Shown: positions 57,525 through 64,000 of the stretch, one piece after another
Position numbering within the stretch: position 1 is the first letter of the stretch
Layout: each line of letters opens with the position of its first letter
DNA from: Siphonodentalium dalli
Taxonomy: Eukaryota; Mollusca; Scaphopoda; Gadilida; Siphonodentaliidae
Assembly: GCA_032622095.1 (NCBI GenBank)
Contig: CP136067.1
Span: forward strand, 175,680,556 to 175,744,555
DNA length: 64,000 bases
Reading direction: 5' to 3'
The notes under the pieces: model-generated
Told to the model about the DNA's origin: nothing
Databases searched by the model: none
What the model saw: the letters and a program-made list of their open reading frames with translations, nothing else
Position numbers and translations under genes: made by a program

Positions 57525-59456
57525 TCATGTAAGAAATATCATCAACTGATCTATGGGGTTCAAGATCTCAATATATGAGAAACATGGTATACCGAAATCC
57601 TCTATGACGTTGAACCATATTTCGATTCTTGTTTCGGCTAAGGCGTGACATAAGAGGATTGCATGTTCGATTTCGTTTTCAAATGGTTTATGACACATCT
57701 GACACTTCCCGAGTTCTGGGGACAAGGCCCGGGCCAGGATTTTGGCTATTTCTAGAAATTCAAATTTATGTTGAGGATAGCTTCTACATGCTAGCCAACG
57801 AGGTGAAATGGACAGTGAACTATGATTATTTGCGAATTGGACTAGGGAACGTTCATTGCGTAATCTTGTCTGCCAAAACTGCTCGTTTGATTGTTTGATT
57901 TTTGTTACTATGACGGATGTCCATGCCTCCTTGGATGGGAAGTATCCTTCTTCTAGGAACGACGTTAGATAGGGTGTGAGGTTATAGTTGTCAAAAATTC
58001 TAATGATTTCTGAAATAAACGATGCATTACAATTAGATTGTTGAAGGTGACTCTTAAGACGGAATATGCAAATCGTTTTCGATGTCTTTTCATGTGCCGT
58101 CCTGCAAAGACACCCAAGCAGACTAAGATTTCTCCTGTCAATAACTGCTGATAGAGGGCATAGTCCTAGCAAGCCATGTACCACATATGTGCGCACCCTA
58201 TAAGGGATTCCTTGAATTTGTTTTAAACAAAATCTGTGAACTTTTTCCAACGAGTTTTCATTTGTCAAAGATATGCCACAAAGGGATTCAGACCCGTATA
58301 GGCCTTTGGGTAAAACTACAGTATTGTACAAAGAGTTTGAACTGAGTAGTGTTATGCCACCGACATACATACCAGCGTTACTTAAAATGAGATACGTAGA
58401 GCGTATTTTGTGGCATATGTGATCGGTTAGATGGTTGCCCATGTTAATGTTTTGTAATGGAATTCCAAGGTGTGTGACCTGATCTGATTCCATCACGGGT
58501 TCATCATTTATAATCCATACAACTGTTTCTCGGGATTTTTGTATGGAAGTTGGTTCATTAAAAATGACTACTTTGCATGTATCCTGGTTGTATTTGAATC
58601 TCCATTTTTGACTGTATGAGCGGCATTGGTCACACACAGTTTGGAGGCCAGAAGAGGTGAGAGACAAGAGAGTCATATCGTCGGCTTGGGTTGCAGAACC
58701 CACTCGCAAGCCATGGCGACTGGTTTCAAGTTGGAACATTACTTCATCGATGAAGATCATGCAAAATAAAGGGGAGAGTATAGCTACTTGACGTGTTCCC
58801 TGTTGTATATCGATATATAGCGAAATCGAACCATTGAATTGAACAGAGCATTTTATTCCACTTAATAAGGAACTGATAATATGCCATATTTTACCGGTGA
58901 ATCCACGTTGATAGAGTTTGAGCAGGAGAGCATGAATCCAAACTGTGTCAAATGCTTTACGAACATCTAAAAGAAAACAAGCAAACAGTGGGCTGTGATT
59001 TTCGGCCGCGAAGGCGATACTTTCCTGGATTATGAAGGACGACGTGAGGCAGCTAACACCTTTTTGAAATCCATGCTGCAATGGGTGTACTTTGATGAGA
59101 TCTGTTTAAAAGGTTTCAAAACGGTTCAAAATAATTTTCTCAAAACATTTGTATAGAACGGGCAACAAAGTAATAGCACGGTAATTATCGAATTGTTTTT
59201 TGGATTTATTGCCTCCTTTGAAAAGCGGTACCATAAGGCCGATTTTGGCTCGTGCTGGGACATGGTTGAGTTCAACAATTTTGGACATCAATGATGCAAC
59301 TTGGCTCTGCAGGTGCGTTCCACCATACCTTATATGTTCATAACATAAGGTGTCTAATCCAGGAGCCTTGCCTTGGCATTTTGCAGTACATATTACTTCA
59401 TCAATAGACACATTGAAACATAAATCTGTGTCAAGGTCGCTATATCTGTTCGACAA
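57525..59456 (-). pseudogene. LINE-3 reverse transcriptase, right-arm copy
   Basis: Frame from 59,456 (…SDLDTDLCFNVSIDEV) through the fingers segment to ETF-stop at 59,106, then a 518-codon frame 59,081-57,525. It carries the same motif A, ADD and C-terminal Cys/His cluster as the left copy. It keeps the base that is deleted in the left arm (KCFEKIILNRFE intact), so only one in-frame stop separates its two parts. Residues 125 (Leu for Phe) and 402 (Phe for Ser) differ from the left arm. It continues upstream into LINE-3 endonuclease sequence outside the palindrome. Confidence 0.88.
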
Positions 59457-60745
59457 GCGTATGTTCTCTATTTCAGCGATTGTAATGGGGAATAGAGGTT
59501 CTCATAATATGATGACCAGGCTTCAGTTACCGCCTGTGGGTTTCTAAGTGTGCAACCGCTTACTTCAAATAAACAGTTTGATGCGGTTTGGCGTTGGACT
59601 TTCCTTTTGTTGAAAGCCCTAAAAAAGCTGTTTATGTCAATTCAGCCATGTTGTCTAGTTTGTCATCCATTTCTTTGAGATAAAGCTCGTTCGATTTGCG
59701 GAATTGTGCACGAAAGAGACACTTTGCGTCCTTGTATGATCGATATGCAATGTGTGATTCCTCCCTTGGTCTCCCGGCAGAGATCCACACTGGTCGCGTT
59801 GGTGTCATATTATGATGTAGTTCTTATAAAGTATCATTCCAAAAAGGTCTGAGGTGACGATTGAACCTCCTTGACGGTATATGACTTGTTGGGTGGCATT
59901 TCTTATGACTGACACAATTTCATCATAGTAGCTGTCAAGCTGATCTACGGTTTGAATGCACCTATCATGTAAGTTGAAATTGATAAATCATTGGTAGGCG
60001 TTGATCAATTCAGGGGATGCACTAATGTGTTTCCAATTGATTCTGATGGTTGCGAAGGGTGTTTTATTGGGGCATGAAATTGTGTCGTAGCAAATTTGTG
60101 CAAAAAGTGGGCGATGATTTGACACATTATTCTCTGAGTCATCTACGACCTCGAGGCGACCAATTTTTGAGAAGTTCTGCTGTGGGTATGATGATATGGT
60201 CGATTATAGTTCCTGCGCCCCCATCGGAGGGAATAAACGTTGACATGATACCTTTGCATAATGGCGAGCAATGGATAGTCGCGAGTTTGCACTTTCTCAG
60301 AAATCGCGAAAATATATTATTCCTTCCCCCTGATTTCTCCGGATTCCCATTAAAATCACCCAGCAGAACGATATGACCCAGTGAACTGAAAGTGGAGAAG
60401 ATATCGTTCAGTTCCTGGACGTTTTCCTGGTAAAATTTGACGGTATACTTGGAAGATGCACAAAAACACGCCAGGTTCTAATTGCAGTTATAGTCCACAT
60501 ACTCAGTCGTCATTAAGTTCAAGAACTGTTATACGTTCGCTTAGTGTCTTTTTCCACATGATACATATACCACCTTTGTATCTCCCCCTCTGCATCTGGA
60601 GGCGTTGCGAGGAATCACAGACTGCGTTGTAGTCGTACGAAGAGCTGACAGTATATATCGAGAAAGTTGACATTATGTACATGTAACCAGTGCTCAGATA
60701 TTCCACATATATCGATGTCGAATTCACCGAGCAGCTTGTTCAAAT
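59457..60745 (-). pseudogene. LINE-3 linker and APE-type endonuclease, decayed
   Basis: Reading on the minus strand from 60,745, LLGEFDIDICGISEHWL matches the start of APE-type LINE endonucleases (the E-H-W motif). It is followed by RYKGGICIMWKK and, further on, GGAGTIIDHIII (the ID-H motif, near 60,205-60,235). Several frameshifts and stops break the domain, and 59,457-60,000 is a poorly conserved linker. The endonuclease has no copy in the left arm, which shows that the left arm lost the 5' half of this element. The plus-strand 108-codon frame at 60,050-60,376 is a shadow. Confidence 0.7.
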
Positions 60746-61197
60746 GGTTACACTGGTGTAAATAAGGTTCCGAGTGACATCTGGCGGATGCGGGAGGAAT
60801 ATATAGGAGAGAATAAAATAGACACTGGGCCCTGATTGGTCAATAGCCTTGTGTGCTTTTCACATAAAAAAAATCGTCACACCTCTTCCCTATGATTTCC
60901 CATAGGTAAAATAACCATTGGCACAGGAATTAACCCTTTGTAGTGAAGTTTGAATTTCTTGGTGTGGTCTAAAATATGACTGTATTTTTTTATGCGGTTC
61001 TGACACTAGTTACGAAAACATAAGATTTAAAGGCGAATTCCCTGCTAGACAGACATGATTTTTTTGTGTAAAAAGTTTCCCAAAATGTCAATTTTTCAGA
61101 TTTAAAGAAAATTTTGGACCCAACATTTATATTGCCAACACTATACGCTAAAACGTTAGCACTGAGGCCTATGGAAAACATTTACACCAGTGTAACC
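60746..61197. repeat. Terminal direct repeat, copy 1 (with own inverted ends)
   Basis: Bounded by 17-bp inverted termini that are themselves nearly palindromic (TTACACTGGTGTAA). Contains a 63-codon minus frame identical in both copies; its Ser/Phe-rich sequence has no motif and I do not treat it as a gene. Confidence 0.85.
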
Positions 61198-62099
61198 TAA
61201 AGGGAAAAAATAGCTTTTTATCATTTTTGATTCCTGTGAGTCACTTTAAAGCATTTTAATGCATTTTACAGAGCCTGGTCTTTCAGTCCAATGAATATCT
61301 CATGCTTGATGTGGCTATTCTTGCTGCTGATGCCTTCTTTCACTTACATCAGCCAAAAAAATAGTAAGATTTTTCATAAAAAATGCCAATTTTTCAAGGT
61401 ATTTTCAAAAAATTTCAAGGTGGTAATAGTCACATGATAATGCAAATGACCCATAACATGGGCATGTCAACGACACATATATCAATTGTTATAAGAACCT
61501 AATTTAACAAGTATTTTGGATTTTATAGCCAGTGATATACAGATATATATCATAAAAGTGTGTCATTTCCACTGGTGGGTATGGTCATTTGAAGGTTAAT
61601 AGCACTAAAACTTGGACACATTTAAGAAAATGCTCCAGCAATTCAAAGAGAGCATATCTTTATTCAACTAATTCAAGATACACCCACATCCAGTTATCTT
61701 GGATCACCCTTGCAGACCTGAAAATGTCATATTTTATTCTTCAATGTGCTGATAAAGTCATGCGCTTGATGCTCAGCTGATCAGATCTGGACTCAATGAC
61801 CTCACATCACCAGAAGTTCTCTCATGGAAAGAATATTGAACAGTCTTCCATAGCTGATCCAAGTTTGCAACACCAGACCCCTAAAACTGAGTGAAAATGG
61901 GGCCTGAACATGACTGGTGGTGGAAAATTGTGCTTTTTTGATGAATAATTTGTTAAAGGGGGTGGGGTTAAATTGTGTGTGATAAATAAAGAACCACAGA
62001 AGTGATATTGTTTTTGAACACATTTTTTCGATTGATGGGCAATTCTGAAGAATTGTAGGGAGTTACAATTATTCCGCGAAAAAGCGGGCTATCGCTTTA
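61198..62099. other. Interior of the composite element
   Basis: Begins TAAAG and ends CTTTA, extending the inverted symmetry by a few bases. AT-rich, with no convincing frame; the longest (about 63-73 codons) lack motifs. Confidence 0.5.
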
Positions 62100-62550
62100 G
62101 GTTACACTGGTGTAAATAAGGTTCCGAGTGACATCTGGCGGATGCGGGAGGAATATATAGGAGAGAATAAAATAGACACTGGGCCCTGATTGGTCAATAG
62201 CCTTGTGTGCTTTTCACATAAAAAAATCGTCACACCTCTTCCCTATGATTTCCCATAGGTAAAATAACCATTGGCACAGGAATTAACCCTTTGTAGTGAA
62301 GTTTGAATTTTTTGGTGTGGTCTAAAATATGACTGTATTTTTTTATGCGGTTCTGACACTAGTTACGAAAACATAAGATTTAAAGGCGAATTCCCTGCTA
62401 GACAGACATGATTTTTTTGTGTAAAAAGTTTCCCAAAATGTCAATTTTTCAGATTTAAAGAAAATTTTGGACCCAACATTTATATTGCCAACACTATACG
62501 CTAAAACGTTAGCACTGAGGCCTATGGAAAACATTTACACCAGTGTAACC
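62100..62550. repeat. Terminal direct repeat, copy 2
   Basis: Same as copy 1 in direct orientation. Confidence 0.85.
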
Positions 62551-62714
62551 AAATATAAGCTACTGGATAACATACCAGTGCAATTCCAATTAAGTAAATT
62601 TAACATTATATAAATGTATAGTGTTGCCCAAAAGACATCAATAATACAAAAAGTGATTGCACACTACAATCACCCGTTTGGAAGCCCATGCATGTATTTA
62701 TAGACACAGATAAC

Positions 62715-63330
62715 CTATGACATGTGTTGATGTTGTCTAGATATGAAGATATCATATGGTACCACATCAGTGCAGAATTCGGCGTCGTTAGATTGGACAT
62801 TGATACGTGCTGTTCGCGTCCCATCATTCCTCAGTTTTAAAAGCCGTGCAATTGAAAATTTGACTTTGTTGTCAAACAAAATGTTCGGGATTTCCTCTGC
62901 TGTGACGTGCACTGGAATGTTTGCCAAGAATAGCCTGGATGTTTTCATGGGGTGTTGGTTGCCCGAGCGATAAATGTCCGGATCGCCGTCATGTCTATCT
63001 GCGTTATACTGCGATCGGCGCGTTCGGTAACTCTCTCGCGGCGATTGCGATTCGTGATAATTAGAGTTATTCCTCTTTTGTTGCGGTGAATCCTCATCAC
63101 TTGATATGTACATTTTTGTGTGCGGGGAAGAATGTGAATTTGTTTGCGCTTTACTCTCGTTTTGTTGAAAGCTGTTTGTCATCTCTTGGCGCAATTCATC
63201 GAGAGCAGTGTATATATTTTCATATTCATCATGATCACAGGCGACATTGACATGAGAATCATCATGATCATCTCCATTATCACTATATGGATTTTTGAGG
63301 CTAAGAAAACCGGAAAAAAGGTTGTTTTAA
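62715..63330 (-). CDS. LINE-3 upstream ORF with RRM-like domain (partial)
   Basis: The frame is open on the minus strand from about 63,330 to 62,715; the first ATG-initiated Met lies near 63,180. The N-terminal half is low-complexity, rich in Ser, Gln, Asp and Arg (SRESYRTRRSQY-like). The C-terminal half (ILFDNKVKFSIARLLKL preceded by RLFLANIPVHVTAEEI) has the beta-alpha-beta signature of an RRM fold. Such domains are common in the RNA-binding ORF1 or N-terminal region of LINEs. Its position, 5' of the decayed endonuclease on the same strand and separated only by the composite insertion, supports it being part of LINE-3. A cellular RRM exon is the alternative. Confidence 0.55.
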
Positions 63331-64000
63331 TTATTGTCGATTAAATAAATTTTATAAAACGCCACACAAGGAACCAAATGCCATACCGAGTATATATACT
63401 CATATAATAAGAATATCCTGACAAAGTTTTATAATAAAGGTAGTGCTGATAACGCAAGTGCGACCCCCACAGTTTCCTCGCCTCGTTGCATGAAAATCGC
63501 CATGCAGACATGTTGGCTTTACACGTTACTGACAATCATATCCATACAATAAACAAAGAATATGGTATCCCCAAAACAAGCGACATAATTCCAAATAGGT
63601 TTCTCAACGACGATATTCCTCACGATCTGAATTTCTTAAAACATCATGATTTACAGAGCACATACCCATCCGATGTCCGCCATCTTGTGTGTATCTACAC
63701 CGTTTTCCACACCGTATGTTACACCAATTAAGCACCACTGTGTGGTAGGGCAATGCAACGCTGTTAGAGGCATGGGTGGCCTTCGCGGTTGGTATTACAC
63801 GTACTGTTAAGATAGCTACATCTGTTTAAACCGGCATAAACATAAAACATATTAAAATATATAGACATACCTTGTTCTTATGCCACTCATAAATATAGCG
63901 TAACTAGAATGTTATTGTCAAGTTCGTGCGTTGTGTTATGTAAACAAAGGTCAAATTATGTTACATTACGATAAGCAAAGAGTATGCGATAAGCAACACA
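63331..64000. other. No confident gene
   Basis: An 81-codon plus frame (63,486-63,731) has balanced composition and several His residues, but no motif I recognise and no clear start or splice context. Otherwise AT-rich sequence to the window end. Confidence 0.35.

Larger units (their letters stand above)
48089..59439. repeat. Giant palindrome, right arm (11.35 kb)
   Basis: Reverse complement of 35,690-47,748 without the 706-bp insertion. Differences seen by eye include single-base changes in module A, the LINE polymerase and the ten-palindrome cluster, and shorter homopolymers. At its outer edge LINE-3 continues uninterrupted, so this side keeps the ancestral flank. Confidence 0.9.
60746..62550. 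mobile_element. Composite element: two 452-bp direct repeats around 0.9 kb
   Basis: Copies at 60,746-61,197 and 62,100-62,550 are almost identical (one homopolymer base and one substitution seen). Each starts GGTTACACTGGTGTAAA and ends with its reverse complement. Outer flanks are AAAT on both sides (60,742-60,745 and 62,551-62,554), while the inner flanks (TAAAG and CTTTA) do not match AAAT, so the pair appears to have inserted as one unit. The 902-base interior has no transposase. It interrupts LINE-3 between its RRM-like and endonuclease parts. Confidence 0.75.

Noticed and set aside
35690-59439. Integrated herpesvirus-like or Polinton-like genome as an explanation for the large inverted repeats
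   Set aside because: No capsid, polymerase B, integrase or ATPase frames; the arms are filled with LINE and simple repeats.
35690-59439. Simple missed-adapter long-read artefact
   Set aside because: Such artefacts leave almost no spacer and identical flanks; here there is a unique 340-bp centre, a one-arm insertion and different flanks. A haplotype mis-join is still not excluded.
60990-61181. 63-codon frame duplicated exactly at 62,343-62,534 as a conserved gene
   Set aside because: Duplicated only because it lies in the terminal direct repeats.

Overview
The window looks like intergenic or intronic DNA from an animal genome, probably a marine invertebrate and possibly a mollusc or other lophotrochozoan. 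That placement is an inference from the AT-rich sequence, the mix of APE-type non-LTR retrotransposons (LINEs), and the abundance of fold-back elements, MITEs and minisatellites; no search was possible. There are no operons, tRNAs, rRNAs or CRISPR arrays. Confident host genes are absent; only two very short exon-like stretches are visible (near 11.7 kb and 33.5 kb). The main theme is inverted repetition at every scale, from 20-bp palindromes to a 23.7-kb palindrome.

Region by region. 1-4158: a fold-back element with ~1.6-1.7 kb inverted arms around a degenerate minisatellite. 4.2-9.5 kb: LINE 3' relics, tandem repeats, a twin-hairpin element and a small inverted-repeat element. 9.96-11.72 kb: a 5'-truncated LINE (LINE-1 here) with a frameshift. 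11,885-32,769: a nested stack. A ~2.9-kb fold-back element (4-bp target duplication CCCA) was split by a LINE (LINE-2, minus strand, with an intact 1037-codon EN-RT frame at 27,815-30,928). The 3' UTR of that LINE was in turn split by a 13.3-kb hAT-type element (8-bp duplication, 7/8 match) that carries a ~384-bp satellite and several MITEs.

35,690-59,439: a giant palindrome. The left arm is 35,690-47,748, the right arm is 48,089-59,439, and the unique spacer is 340 bp. Each arm carries, from outside in: LINE-3 reverse transcriptase, a 42-bp tandem repeat, the twin-hairpin element, a cluster of ten 26-bp palindromes, and an unfamiliar module (called module A here). Module A has a terminal stem-loop, nine spaced copies of a dyad motif, a 313-codon protein with four ~47-residue repeats, a SUMO-interaction-like N-terminus and a basic cluster, and a divergently transcribed 125-codon Trp-rich protein. 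A third, truncated copy of module A (33,933-35,691) abuts the left arm in direct orientation and starts at exactly the same base, so the stem-loop end behaves like a true element terminus. A spacer ORF carries a partial C2H2-like zinc finger.

59.4-63.3 kb: LINE-3 continues past the right arm into its endonuclease and an RRM-like upstream ORF. It is interrupted by a 1.8-kb composite element made of two 452-bp direct repeats, each bounded by the same 17-bp inverted termini. Because LINE-3 is continuous only on the right, the right side is the ancestral flank and the left edge (35,690) is a rearrangement junction.

The most interesting candidate system is module A: a repeat protein with nuclear-protein features beside a repeat-DNA array, on an element with a hairpin end. 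Its function is unknown. All arm comparisons were made by eye and need dot-plot, long-read and database confirmation.
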